NCBI RefSeq assembly: GCF_031755915.1
Contig: NC_083390.1
Coordinates: 26,884,441 to 26,948,440 of the forward strand
Length of the DNA: 64,000 nucleotides
Origin: Ziziphus jujuba
Lineage: Eukaryota; Streptophyta; Magnoliopsida; Rosales; Rhamnaceae
Direction of reading: 5' to 3'
In this document: piece after piece, positions 10,614 through 22,466 of the stretch
Layout of the letters: the number at the start of each line of letters is the position of its first letter
Numbering within the stretch: position 1 is the first letter of the stretch
Translations under genes and position numbers: made by a program
The notes under the pieces: generated by a model
Database searches by the model: none
Told to the model about the DNA's origin: nothing
Seen by the model: the letters and a program-made list of their open reading frames with translations, nothing else

Positions 10614-11021
10614 TTATCTCAAATCTTCATCTGTATCCTCCCTCCTATATCTCCCACGGCCAGCTCTATCTTGGACAGCAAAGGTTTCGTCCATACCTTC
10701 CTCAAAGTCACCGTCCAATGGCTCCTCATCAAATTCCTCTCTCGGCCTCTCGCGACCTCCTCGTCCTCGGCCTCGTCCTCGTCCTCCATGGAATTCTTGC
10801 CTATTTCTTGTATTCGGCCTTCCTTGTGAGGCTTCTAATCTTCCCACTCTTTGGTTTACATGCTCAAATTGAGCACTCATCCGCTGTATTGATTCCAAAA
10901 TAGTTCTCAAGTCCACTTGGTCTCCACTTCCGGTAGCTCGGTCATCGCCATGAAATGCTACGGACTCTTCCTCATTGATCGTCAAGGGTGGATCCCCTCT
11001 TCTTATTCTAGAATCTACCAT
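10614..11021 (-). pseudogene. Ty3/gypsy gag, N-terminal part, copy 1 (central domain deleted)
   Basis: The 135-residue frame starts MVDSRIRRGDPPLTINEEES, then a coiled-coil-like stretch (ILESIQRMSAQFEHVNQRVG) and an RG-rich block (GGRGRGRGRGG). After DTDEDLR it hits TAA (10614-10616). Related copies at 46147-47097 and 55150-56110 continue here with NIKV...FMGKNNPEAYLEWEE and the rest of the capsid-like domain. Here that part, about 700 bp, is missing and the sequence jumps to the zinc-knuckle linker. The product could not build a normal particle, so the element would need gag supplied by others. Confidence 0.9.
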
Positions 11022-12191
11022 GTTAGTAAAATACTACAAAAAAAAAATAAAATAAATCCTCACAATATTCACTCCCTCACGTGTTTCACTCAAACAAGGT
11101 CTCGACACTCGTGTTTGCACACTAGTTTCGGCTTTTACCCTCTTTTAAGCTCACACACTCTTGCCTTTTTCCACTCAATGAATTATCTCAAAGTTCTAAT
11201 TAAAACACCCACAAAACAGCAATTAGATCACTAGTATGTTTTAATTAAACTTATCAACAAAACAGTAGAAAAAAAAAGTAGGCAATACCGAAAGAATCCA
11301 ACAAATCCTAATTTTTCGGCTTTCTAGACAAGAAAACACAAAATAATGGGAAAACGTTGAAATTTTTGAAAACTGCACCAGATGGTAGTAGATTATGAGT
11401 TCAAGAATAAAATTCCAGAAAAAGAAAGTCAAATACGAACAAGAATCAAAGAGAACAAAAATATAGAAAAGTGTTGGTTGTTGTTCTTGTAATTCAAGTT
11501 TTGTATCAATTCCTTTAACTAATTTTAATCCAAAAAATTCAACACTCAAACTCAAATATCCAGCAACAAAAATAACTCTCCAGAAACTCAAATATTGAAT
11601 AAATAATAAAAAAAACCAGCAGCTCCAACAAATTTCCAGCAAACAAATCAAACTCCAACAAACCGAAATATTTTTTTTTTCTTCTTCTTTTTTTTTTTTT
11701 TTTTATTCGGCTTTGTCTCTTCTTCTTCTTTTTTTTTTTTTTTTTCACTCACAGGACATAAACAACTGCAGTAGCAAGAGTAAGTACCAAAATTGCAATT
11801 CCAAATCCAAAACAAACACCAAACCCGTGACCTCCAAATAAACAAAATGTGCAGTTTTTTTTTTTTTTTTAAATGTTGCCGCAAACTTCTTTTTTTTTTT
11901 TTTTTTTTTTGAATATATGAATGCAAATATTTAAGACTAAAACAGCAAAGAAAAATCAACAAAAACAAAAATTAACAAGAACAATGATGAAAGACAACCA
12001 ACAAACTAGGAAACAAAAAATATGGTAAAACTAGGAAATCCTAATTCAACTAGGAATGAATTTTTTTTTATTTTTTTTTTTAAGATGCAGAACGTGGATA
12101 GGATGGATGCAACCTTAACCTAATGCTAAAATTGCAGAATAACACAAAAACAATTAAAGCAAATAAAGATAGATCAAACCTGAACAAAACT
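11022..12191 (-). other. 5' leader of the Ty3/gypsy element, copy 1
   Basis: Noncoding stretch between the gag start and the primer binding site. It has long T and CTT runs on the plus strand (11670-11750, 11857-11910), read as poly-A and AAG tracts in the element. Open frames here are low-complexity Lys-rich shadows and I reject them. Copy 2 (18121-19287) is nearly identical, differing mostly in homopolymer lengths. Confidence 0.8.
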
Positions 12192-12205
12192 TAGCTCTGA
12201 TACCA
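12192..12205 (-). other. Primer binding site, copy 1
   Basis: TGGTATCAGAGCTA on the minus strand, 2 bases inside the LTR terminus (CGTATCA then TT). It is complementary to the 3' end of initiator tRNA-Met, the usual plant LTR-retrotransposon primer. Confidence 0.92.
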
Positions 12206-12207
12206 AA

Positions 12208-13347
12208 TGATACGAACCTAGGACGACCTGCTCCTAAACCCGTATTATATTAGCCCGGATCTTTAATTAAGTTCAAGTTCTAATGGAATGGACCTCAACC
12301 CCTAACCAACCTGTGGTTAGAAACCTTCGTATAATGTAGACGCCACAATAGGGGATGGAAAACCTATTGATAAGTTAAGCTAAAACAACCAATTCTCTAA
12401 TGGTGGTTTAGGTGTTCTCAAAGAACAAAGAGATAATTAATCTCACAAGTATTTTCTTAATCAAATCAAAGTTTAAAGTTATCTTATTAATGAAAAATAA
12501 GCCTTTAAATAGGCTTTGAAAGAAACAAAATAAACCCTAAAAACCCTAGGAAAAACCGGCCACTCAATGAAGAATTCTACCTTGGCCGAAACTTTCCTTT
12601 TCCTAATCTAATTTGGATTAATTAATTCCTTTATTTTGAATTAGGAATTAATTAATTTACAAAGAAAATAATAAAATAATAACTTTCCTAATCTTATTTG
12701 TCCAGAAAATAAATAAATAGAAACTAAAAATAATGGTAGTTTCCTAAAACAAAAAGTAGAATAAAATTAGGAAACTAAAATACTAGCTTTTTGACTACAT
12801 TGACTTTGACCAATTCTTTGACCCAAGTGAGCTCCAAATCAGCTTCAATATGCTTTGTAGGATGCCAAATAAGCTTATTGTGAAGTTCCTCACGTTGCCC
12901 TTGCTTGGAAGTAAGAGAAAAGGCTAATACAGTAAAATACAGTAAAGCCCGCGAAGAATACAGCAAATCCGGCCTTTCATTCTCCTTGTGCGCAAACCTC
13001 CTTGTTGGTCGGCTTTGAAGCTGCTTTGGCTGGTTTCTATGACTCATCCTCCATATAAATTAAACCCATAAAGATGGGGTTCCAATTCATACAACCCGGC
13101 CTCTTTATTGTTACCAAAAACGTCACCCGACCCCGTTTTGGCTTCTATTGCTTGTATGAGTAAAACAGGCCTTTGTTCTTTAGATATGGCCAACCCCTCT
13201 TGACTATGACTTATTCTTTGTATGAAGACAGCAAGATTGTCCTTGAACTTCTTGGCTTGGGCCCTAGTGATCGGCCCCACCTTCATTTGTAATGGGTCAG
13301 CACCCCAGCGGGTTGTTGGTCGAGCTGTCTCGGGTGGATTCGCATCA
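12208..13347 (-). mobile_element. LTR 2 of the Ty3/gypsy family
   Basis: The 1,140-bp LTR has TG/CA termini. It is preceded on the left by the primer binding site of copy 1, so it is that copy's 5' LTR. On the right it is followed by gaatc and plastid DNA. In other words its outer side shows the original insertion boundary, duplicated along with the plastid flank. It carries the shared derived change (QRISHS rather than QGISHS in the pol extension) also seen in LTR 1. Confidence 0.93.
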
Positions 13348-13979
13348 GAATCACTCTATTTCCTCTTTTTGGATGACACAGCCACAATTATATCTATTTT
13401 TGAGAATAAGTTTTCTAAGTTCATTGAAGAAGTTCTATTTGCTCACTAAGTTTGCTATATTTTTTGTTTGTCCACTATCACTACTTATGTTCCTCTCATT
13501 TCTTTTATACTTTGGTTTACATTCTACGCTTATTTATCTCTTAATTTTTTGTATCCAACCGAATAGAAAACTATTGATTCATTCTATGACATTGAAATCT
13601 AACAATATTGACATAATCATACCGCTTCAATTTGGATTGAAAAAACAAAGAAATAAAAATCAAATAAATAAACTTCCCTTGGTTTCGCCTCACTTTAGAT
13701 AGTCTGATTAGATTATCTCTAAATCTAACTAAATCTAAAGAATTAAAGAAAATGACTTCAAAATTCTATTTTTTTTTATTCATTCTGTATTATAAATAAA
13801 ATTCTAAAATAGAATATAGAATATTATACAAATTATTAAAAATTATTAATATTTTAATATTCTATAAATATTAAATTTAATTATAATTATAGGTTTTAGG
13901 TTTATAAGGCTATAAGAACTTGAACCGTAGACGTTCTCGGTAAAACATATCAAACTTATTGTTTTCAAAATGATTTGAA
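13348..13979. other. Plastid segment between element copies (copy 2), with trnV 3' exon
   Basis: It is almost identical to 6249-6880 and to the first part of the unique continuation at 20444-21079. It contains a trnV-UAC 3' exon at 13905-13941 (minus) and ends at the same gaactgt junction. The three copies differ by only a few bases (for example attttgtatt against attctgtatt). Confidence 0.9.
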
Positions 13980-15186
13980 CTGTCTCGGGTGGATTCGCAT
14001 CATTCCCCTCCTCTTGAAAAGGATTTGTCCTCAAATCGAAATCATCACCTGCAGCAAAAGGAGATAAATCAGTAACATTAAAGGAAGCATTAACATTATA
14101 CTCACCCGGTAGATCAAGCTTGTAAGCATTGTCGTTTATCCTCTCCAAAACTTGAAAAGGTCCATCACCCCTCGGCATGAGTTTTGATTTCCTTTGTTCG
14201 GGGAATCTTTCTTTCCTTAAATGCAGCCACACCCAATCTCCAGGTTCAAACACCATTGATTTTCGGCCTTGATTAGCCACCCTTGCATATTGCTCGGTCA
14301 TCCTCTCAATGTTTGCTCGGGTTTTCTCATGAATCTGCTTTACAAAATCAGCTTTTTGTTTTCCATCTAGATTAGCACGCTCACTTAAAGGCAAAGGTGT
14401 TAAATCTAATGGAGTCAAAGGATTAAAACCATAAACAATTTCAAATGGAGTAAATTTAGTTGCTGAATGTAAAGACCTATTATATGCAAATTCAACATGT
14501 GGCAAACATTCTTCCCAAGTCCTTAAATTTCTACTAATTAATGCTCTCAACAATGCAGACAAGGTTCTATTTACTACTTCGGTTTGTCCATCAGTTTGTG
14601 GATGACAAATAGTTGAAAATAAAAGCTTAGTACCTAATTTAGCCCACAATGTTTTCCAAAAATAGCTTAAGAACTTAGCATCCCTATCCGACACAATAGT
14701 TTTTGGCATTCCATGCAATCTCACAATTTCCTTGAAAAATAAATTAGCAATGTTGGATGCATCATCAGTTTTATTACATGCAATAAAATGTGCCATCTTA
14801 GAAAACCTATCTACTACAAAAAATATTGAATCCTTACCTGTCCTTGACCTAGGCAACCCAAGAATAAAATCCATAGACAAATCTATCCAAGGATAGGTAG
14901 GAATCGGCAAAGGCTTATACAATCCATGCGGTTTCAATATTGATTTTGTTTTTCGGCACTTCACACATCTTTCACAAATTCTCTCAACATCTCTCCTCAT
15001 GTTAGGCCAATAAAAATGTTCTTGCAGCAAGGATAAAGTCTTTAAAATACCAAAATTACCCATTAAACCACCCCCATGTCCTTCCCGAACCAACAATTCC
15101 CTTATACTACAATTAGGCACACAAAGTTTGTTTTCCTTAAACAAATATCCCTCAAATATGTAAAATTTATTAAATCCATGTTTCAA
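13846..15186 (-). pseudogene. Ty3/gypsy integrase, copy 2
   Basis: The 446-residue frame holds the zinc-binding and DDE core residues seen in copy 1 (MDFI, SDRD, DGQTE) and the same plastid-encoded tail after NPPET. It has Cys where copy 1 has Phe just before the zinc cysteines (RICERCVKC). It is separated from the RNase H frame by a TAG, an expected Gln codon changed CAA to TAG, at about 15238. Confidence 0.92.
13905..13941 (-). pseudogene. trnV-UAC: trnV-UAC 3' exon, copy 2
   Basis: Same 37-nt exon as at 6806-6842, carried along by the tandem amplification. Confidence 0.85.
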
Positions 15187-15237
15187 ACAGGTTCTAAAAA
15201 TTTCTCCAAAGTCACTATCATGCTCATAAAGTTCTTT

Positions 15238-15834
15238 CTATTGTTCAAATCCAAGCAATCTAGCATCTAAAGTAGAAAAGAGCACATACCTTCGGGATAA
15301 TGCATCGGCAACCACATTTTCCTTACCTTTTTTGTAGCGGATCACATATGGAAATGTTTCAATAAACTCAATCCACTTAGCATGCCTTCGGTTGAGCTTT
15401 CCTTGTCCCTTGATATGCTTCAAAGACTCATGATCCGTATGAATCACAAACTCCTTAGGCATAAGATAATGCTGCCACGTCTCCAAAGCCCTCACCAAAG
15501 CATACATCTCCTTGTCATAAGTCGGGTAGTTTAGGGTAGGTCCATTCAATTTTTCACTAAAGTAGGCTATGGGCCTTCCTTCTTGCATTAAAACAGCTCC
15601 AATACCTACACCCGAAGCATCACACTCAATTTCAAAAGTCTTAGAAAAATTTGGCAAAACTAACAAAGGTGCATTACATAATTTTTCTTTCAACAAATTA
15701 AAAGATTTTTCTTGTACTTCCCCCCATTTGAAGCCAACATTCTTCTTGACAACTTCATTCAATGGTGCTGCTATGGTACTAAAATCCTTGACAAATCTTC
15801 GGTAAAAGCTTGCCAAGCCATGAAAGCTCCTCAC
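15238..15834 (-). pseudogene. Ty3/gypsy RNase H, copy 2 (ends at premature stop)
   Basis: The 198-residue frame carries [18 protein letters not shown], the RNase H residues (CDAS, KEMYALV, HTDHE) and the LSRRYVL linker. It ends at TAG after GFEQ; copy 1 reads through this position. Overlap with the RT frame (15779-15834) reflects the shared upstream frameshift. Confidence 0.92.
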
Positions 15835-17617
15835 TTGGGTAATGGAAGTAGGAAACCGGCCACTCTTGGATTGTCTTCACCTTAGCTTGATCAACTTTGA
15901 TTCCTGCAGCACTTACTACAAAACCTAGAAACACAAGCTCTTCTTTGCAAAAGTCACATTTTTTAATGTTAGCAAATAATCTTTCCTTTCTAAGAACTTG
16001 CAAAACTTGCCTAAGTTGATCCACATGGTCATCTAAATTTCGGCTATATATTAAAATGTCATCAAAATAAACAACCACAAATTTACCAATAAATGGACGC
16101 ATTACATGATTCATAAGCCTCATGAAAGTACTAGGTGCATTGGATAATCCAAAAGGCATAACTAACCATTCATACAGTCCATATTTAGTTTTGAATGCGG
16201 TTTTCCATTCATCACCTTCTTTCATCCTAATTTGGTGATAACCACTCCTAAGATCAATTTTTGTAAACATGCAAGCACCATGCAATTCATCAAGCATATC
16301 ATCTAATCTAGGAATGGGATGTCTATATTTGATGGTAATATTATTTATAGCTCTACAATCAACACACATTCTCCAAGAACCATCCTTTTTAGGTACCAAC
16401 AAAACAGGAACAGCACATGGACTTAAACTCTCACGAATATATCCTTTATCAAGCAAATCACTTACCTGTTTTTGCAGCTCCTTTGTTTCTTCGGGATTGC
16501 TCCTATAAGCTGGTCTATTTGGTATGGCAGCCCCTGGAACAAAGTCAATTTGATGTTCTATCCCTCGAATAGGTGGTAGTCCACTTGGAATTTCACTTGG
16601 GAAGACATCTCCAAATTCCTTCAAAAGAGAAATCATTGAACTTGGCAATTCAATTTCTTCAAAATTAGTTTGATCATTAAAATAATTTTCTTTGTAAAGC
16701 ATGACCAGCAAAGGTTTCTTACACTCAATAACCTTATTAATATCCCCTAAACTCAAATAAAAGTTGCTACTTGACCTTTCTTTTCTTTCTTTTTCTTTTT
16801 CTCTCTCGGATTGGCGCAAACCTTCGGATTTCCCTTCCTTCTCCAAGCTCTCGGGTTTGCCACTTCCTTTTCCCTCTCTTTCGGCTTTCCCTTGATCTTT
16901 CCACTCAATATGAACCTTAGAAACTTTACCTTGGTCAGCAACCTCAATCTTACCTTCTTGAAAGGATGGTGAAGCCGTTGGTGCCATACTTGCTTTTTCC
17001 TTGAGTTTTTCGGCTTCTCTCCTTTGTTGCATTTGTAATTGGTCTTTGTAAACCTCTTTAGGAGATAATGGTTCCAGCTTGACCTTCTTCCCTTTAAACC
17101 TGAAAACAATACTATTTTCTCGACCAAAATGAGTAGCATCTTTATCAAATTGCCATGGTCTACCTAATAGTATATGTCCAGCAATCATGGGTACAATATC
17201 ACATAAAACTACATCTTCATATCTACCTATATTAAATTTTACTTTGGCTTGTTTGTTTACTTTCATCTCACCACTATCATTAAGCCATTGTAATCTATAA
17301 GGTTCAGGATGTTTAATTGTTTTCAAGCCTAATTTATCAACTACAAGATTACTTATCACATTAGTACAACTCCCACTATCTATAATCATGCTACAAATTT
17401 TACCTTGTATTTCGCAGCGAGTGTGGAAGATGTTTTCTCTTTGTATCTGCTCTTCATCTTTGTAGACAGCAAGTACTCTCCTTGAAACCAAGCTCAACTC
17501 GGCTTTAGATGTATCTACAGGTTCGGTTTCATCTTCATTACATTCCTCCTCTTGCTCGGTTTCAGCGCCACTTTCTTCACTTGCGGATTCCAGCTCACCA
17601 TCACCCTTTAATACCAT
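15779..17617 (-). pseudogene. Ty3/gypsy protease-reverse transcriptase, copy 2 (YFDD intact)
   Basis: Same 612-residue architecture as copy 1: zinc knuckle just upstream in frame, protease DSG at 80-82, RT from about 395. Here the catalytic motif is YFDD (517-520), so the RT palm aspartates are intact. It still ends in the same shifted tail [11 protein letters not shown], off the RNase H frame. Confidence 0.93.
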
Positions 17618-17712
17618 GATTCTTCTATTTGGGCATTGGCTGGATATGTGTCCTCTTCCTTGGCACTTAAAACAAATTATTTCTCTAGATTTTTGAAGTT
17701 TAGGATCAGATT

Positions 17713-18120
17713 TTATCTCAAATCTTCATCTGTATCCTCCCTCCTATATCTCCCACGGCCAGCTCTATCTTGGACAGCAAAGGTTTCGTCCATACCTTCC
17801 TCAAAGTCACCGTCCAATGGCTCCTCATCAAATTCCTCTCTCGGCCTCTCGCGACCTCCTCGTCCTCGGCCTCGTCCTCGTCCTCCATGGAATTCTTGCC
17901 TATTTCTTGTATTCGGCCTTCCTTGTGAGGCTTCTAATCTTCCCACTCTTTGGTTTACATGCTCAAATTGAGCACTCATCCGCTGTATTGATTCCAAAAT
18001 AGTTCTCAAGTCCACTTGGTCTCCACTTCCGGTAGCTCGGTCATCGCCATGAAATGCTACGGACTCTTCCTCATTGATCGTCAAGGGTGGATCCCCTCTT
18101 CTTATTCTAGAATCTACCAT
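17713..18120 (-). pseudogene. Ty3/gypsy gag, N-terminal part, copy 2
   Basis: Identical 135-residue frame to copy 1, with the same stop after DEDLR and the same missing central domain. The 5' leader 18121-19287 follows, with poly-T and CTT runs slightly shorter than in copy 1. Confidence 0.9.
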
Positions 18121-19287
18121 GTTAGTAAAATACTACAAAAAAAAAATAAAATAAATCCTCACAATATTCACTCCCTCACGTGTTTCACTCAAACAAGGTC
18201 TCGACACTCGTGTTTGCACACTAGTTTCGGCTTTTACCCTCTTTTAAGCTCACACACTCTTGCCTTTTTCCACTCAATGAATTATCTCAAAGTTCTAATT
18301 AAAACACCCACAAAACAGCAATTAGATCACTAGTATGTTTTAATTAAACTTATCAACAAAACAGTAGAAAAAAAAGTAGGCAATACCGAAAGAATCCAAC
18401 AAATCCTAATTTTTCGGCTTTCTAGACAAGAAAACACAAAATAATGGGAAAACGTTGAAATTTTTGAAAACTGCACCAGATGGTAGTAGATTATGAGTTC
18501 AAGAATAAAATTCCAGAAAAAGAAAGTCAAATACGAACAAGAATCAAAGAGAACAAAAATATAGAAAAGTGTTGGTTGTTGTTCTTGTAATTCAAGTTTT
18601 GTATCAATTCCTTTAACTAATTTTAATCCAAAAAATTCAACACTCAAACTCAAATATCCAGCAACAAAAATAACTCTCCAGAAACTCAAATATTGAATAA
18701 ATAATAAAAAAAACCAGCAGCTCCAACAAATTTCCAGCAAACAAATCAAACTCCAACAAACCGAAATATTTTTTTTTTCTTCTTCTTTTTTTTTTTTTTT
18801 TTATTCGGCTTTGTCTCTTCTTCTTCTTTTTTTTTTTTTTTTTCACTCACAGGACATAAACAACTGCAGTAGCAAGAGTAAGTACCAAAATTGCAATTCC
18901 AAATCCAAAACAAACACCAAACCCGTGACCTCCAAATAAACAAAATGTGCAGTTTTTTTTTTTTTTTTAAATGTTGCCGCAAACTTCTTTTTTTTTTTTT
19001 TTTTTTTGAATATATGAATGCAAATATTTAAGACTAAAACAGCAAAGAAAAATCAACAAAAACAAAAATTAACAAGAACAATGATGAAAGACAACCAACA
19101 AACTAGGAAACAAAAAATATGGTAAAACTAGGAAATCCTAATTCAACTAGGAATGAATTTTTTTTTATTTTTTTTTTAAGATGCAGAACGTGGATAGGAT
19201 GGATGCAACCTTAACCTAATGCTAAAATTGCAGAATAACACAAAAACAATTAAAGCAAATAAAGATAGATCAAACCTGAACAAAACT

Positions 19288-19301
19288 TAGCTCTGATACC
19301 A
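19288..19301 (-). other. Primer binding site, copy 2
   Basis: TGGTATCAGAGCTA on the minus strand, two bases inside LTR 3, as in copy 1. Confidence 0.92.
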
Positions 19302-19303
19302 AA

Positions 19304-20443
19304 TGATACGAACCTAGGACGACCTGCTCCTAAACCCGTATTATATTAGCCCGGATCTTTAATTAAGTTCAAGTTCTAATGGAATGGACCTCAACCCCTA
19401 ACCAACCTGTGGTTAGAAACCTTCGTATAATGTAGACGCCACAATAGGGGATGGAAAACCTATTGATAAGTTAAGCTAAAACAACCAATTCTCTAATGGT
19501 GGTTTAGGTGTTCTCAAAGAACAAAGAGATAATTAATCTCACAAGTATTTTCTTAATCAAATCAAAGTTTAAAGTTATCTTATTAATGAAAAATAAGCCT
19601 TTAAATAGGCTTTGAAAGAAACAAAATAAACCCTAAAAACCCTAGGAAAAACCGGCCACTCAATGAAGAATTCTACCTTGGCCGAAACTTTCCTTTTCCT
19701 AATCTAATTTGGATTAATTAATTCCTTTATTTTGAATTAGGAATTAATTAATTTACAAAGAAAATAATAAAATAATAACTTTCCTAATCTTATTTGTCCA
19801 GAAAATAAATAAATAGAAACTAAAAATAATGGTAGTTTCCTAAAACAAAAAGTAGAATAAAATTAGGAAACTAAAATACTAGCTTTTTGACTACATTGAC
19901 TTTGACCAATTCTTTGACCCAAGTGAGCTCCAAATCAGCTTCAATATGCTTTGTAGGATGCCAAATAAGCTTATTGTGAAGTTCCTCACGTTGCCCTTGC
20001 TTGGAAGTAAGAGAAAAGGCTAATACAGTAAAATACAGTAAAGCCCGCGAAGAATACAGCAAATCCGGCCTTTCATTCTCCTTGTGCGCAAACCTCCTTG
20101 TTGGTCGGCTTTGAAGCTGCTTTGGCTGGTTTCTATGACTCATCCTCCATATAAATTAAACCCATAAAGATGGGGTTCCAATTCATACAACCCGGCCTCT
20201 TTATTGTTACCAAAAACGTCACCCGACCCCGTTTTGGCTTCTATTGCTTGTATGAGTAAAACAGGCCTTTGTTCTTTAAATATGGCCAACCCCTCTTGAC
20301 TATGACTTATTCCTTGTATGAAGACAGCAAGATTGTCCTTGAACTTCTTGGCTTGGGCCCTAGTGATCGGCCCCACCTTCATTTGTAATGGGTCAGCACC
20401 CCAGCGGGTTGTTGGTCGAGCTGTCTCGGGTGGATTCGCATCA
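19304..20443 (-). mobile_element. LTR 3 of the Ty3/gypsy family (5' LTR at the right edge)
   Basis: The 1,140-bp LTR is followed by gaatc and then by unduplicated plastid sequence, so it marks the right edge of the original insertion. Its pol-extension frame (20140-20382) reads QGISHS and AIFKEQ, differing from LTR 1/2. QGISHS agrees with the independent solo LTR at 24680-25770 and is therefore probably ancestral. Confidence 0.93.
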
Positions 20444-21432
20444 GAATCACTCTATTTCCTCTTTTTGGATGACACAGCCACAATTATATCTATTTTTGAG
20501 AATAAGTTTTCTAAGTTCATTGAAGAAGTTCTATTTGCTCACTAAGTTTGCTATATTTTTTGTTTGTCCACTATCACTACTTATGTTCCTCTCATTTCTT
20601 TTATACTTTGGTTTACATTCTACGCTTATTTATCTCTTAATTTTTTGTATCCAACCGAATAGAAAACTATTGATTCATTCTATGACATTGAAATCTAACA
20701 ATATTGACATAATCATACTGCTTCAATTTGGATTGAAAAAACAAAGAAATAAAAATCAAATAAATAAACTTCCCTTGGTTTCGCCTCACTTTAGATAGTC
20801 TGATTAGATTATCTCTAAATCTAACTAAATCTAAAGAATTAAAGAAAATGACTTCAAAATTCTATTTTTTTTATTCATTCTGTATTATAAATAAAATTCT
20901 AAAATAGAATATAGAATATTATACAAATTATTAAAAATTATTAATATTTTAATATTCTATAAATATTAAATTTAATTATAATTATAGGTTTTAGGTTTAT
21001 AAGGCTATAAGAACTTGAACCGTAGACGTTCTCGGTAAAACATATCAAACTTATTGTTTTCAAAATGATTTGAACTGTTTCAAAGACCCAACATGCATTT
21101 TTGTGCATTGGGCTCTTTCTTTAACCGGTATAAATATCGGTTAGTCTATCATATTTTTTGAATGACAGAAAGATAAAAAAATGGCTCCATGTGCTTCGAT
21201 TCATTATGTGAATTCCAATCTGGGAGCACTACCAAAGTGTTTCAAAGAAAGGTTATTCTGACGTAGGTCTGCTTCAGGCCTAGATCAACTTAAGTTAAAT
21301 GGAGTCTCTATCGCCCCGTTTAAATCAAATATGAAACTTCATACACCATAAAGTTCATAAGATAGAACGAAAAGATAATTTTTTTGAGGTCATTATACTC
21401 ATTATGCCTAGCATTGAATAAACAGGGTATTC
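20444..21432. other. Plastid segment, unique continuation: trnV 3' exon and most of its intron
   Basis: The first 630 bp match the two amplified plastid copies. After tgaactgt (about 21079) it continues with trnV group II intron sequence instead of retroelement. The intron is interrupted at 21432 by the copia element and resumes at 28652-28856. It ends with tattc (21428-21432), the copia target duplication. Confidence 0.88.
21000..21036 (-). pseudogene. trnV-UAC: trnV-UAC 3' exon, copy 3 (partner of the 5' exon near 28893)
   Basis: This is the exon copy that remains linked to the rest of the trnV intron: 21037-21432 and 28657-28856 together give about 595 bp, close to the usual trnV-UAC intron. 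The 5' exon is at about 28857-28893. The gene is split by a 7.2-kb copia insertion. Confidence 0.87.
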
Positions 21433-22466
21433 TGTTAGGGTGAGAAGGTTATGACCAAGAGCAAGCTAGCTTGAAGTGTTAGCAACAAGCAAGCTTTTGG
21501 TGATGCTCTTGGGAATGGTTATGTGTGAGTTGTGTTTTTAGGTTTTGGTTATGGTGTTTTCTGGTTTTTAGGGTTCCTAAAGTGTTCTAAGGTGTTGAAG
21601 AAGAGAAAAGAAGAAGGGGACCACGTTGGCTTTTGAAAATAAGGCTTGGATGTGTAGCCATTTCATTCATTTTGCAATATAAGCTTGAAATTACAACTAG
21701 TTCACACATGCCAAGCATGTGAGCTTACAAAATGAGTATAGTATTTGAAATTTAAAAAGTAAAATGGTCAACACCTAACTTTTCATACACAAAAGAGGTA
21801 AAAATCAGCTGCAACATGTCTATTTCAAATATAGTAAAAAGTGGCACATGGTTTGAACTAAGTTCCTATTGTTTAACTAGTTTGGGTAAACAACCAAACT
21901 AGCTTCACCTACTTAGTTCTCCTTTTTATCTGCTTATGAAACTTGGTTTGAAGCATCCTTTGTCATCAATAAATATTGTTCCAAGAGCTAGGAAATTTCT
22001 TGAATCGGATCATGGGCCAAACAGCTCCAAAACTGACCCATACTCTGCATACTAGGCCCATTAGATAGAGCAATCTTTTTGGACTATAAAATGGACTTTC
22101 CCATGTCATTTTGACCCGAAATTTGAACAATAGTCTTCTAGATATGTTTGAAGATAACCCTCAAAATTGCAGCCCAAAAATCCATTTGTAACATGAGATA
22201 TAACATAAATAGTGGACCTATGTTGCTGGAGATTATGAATCCAGCACCATAGGCATTTCAAGCATAACATTCCTATTCTTTTGTGCATAATTTTGCCTAT
22301 ACTTTTGCATACATAACTTAGGCACAAAACATTATCAAAATATACCTTGCATCAATTAAAAACATACAAAAAATATAAACTCATAAAAGGAAAGGATTTG
22401 ATACCAAGGTGTGCATGCTAGCCGGTGACATGCACCATCAAGTGGCAAAATTGCCACACTTCAACA
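21433..22466 (-). repeat. Copia 3' LTR (left)
   Basis: 1,034 bp. It begins TGTTAGGGTGAGAAGG and ends CACACTTCAACA on the plus strand. About 60 bp around 22065-22130 are absent from the other LTR. No protein frame is supported inside it. Confidence 0.92.

Larger units (their letters stand above)
6904..12207 (-). mobile_element. Internal region of the Ty3/gypsy element, amplified copy 1
   Basis: Order in element orientation from 12,207 down: primer binding site, A/T-rich leader, shortened gag, zinc knuckle, protease, reverse transcriptase, frameshift, RNase H, integrase, polypurine tract. The conserved RT text ([20 protein letters not shown] and FGLYEWLVMPFGL-like blocks) resembles the CRM clade of chromoviruses, a judgment from memory. 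The region is bounded on the right by a full LTR and on the left only by a 23-bp LTR remnant. It is defective by the gag deletion, the pol frameshift and the RT active-site change. Confidence 0.92.
13980..19303 (-). mobile_element. 23-bp LTR remnant plus internal region of the Ty3/gypsy element, amplified copy 2
   Basis: It starts with the same LTR remnant (13980-14002) and polypurine tract (14003-14015) and has the same gag deletion, leader and primer binding site (19288-19301). Shared lesions (gag deletion, RT/RNase H frameshift) show that copies 1 and 2 come from one already defective element rather than from two transpositions. Private lesions differ between them. Confidence 0.92.

Noticed and set aside
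11539..11968. Lys-rich minus-strand frames in the retroelement leader
   Set aside because: They are translations of poly-A and AAG tracts and change with homopolymer length between the two copies.
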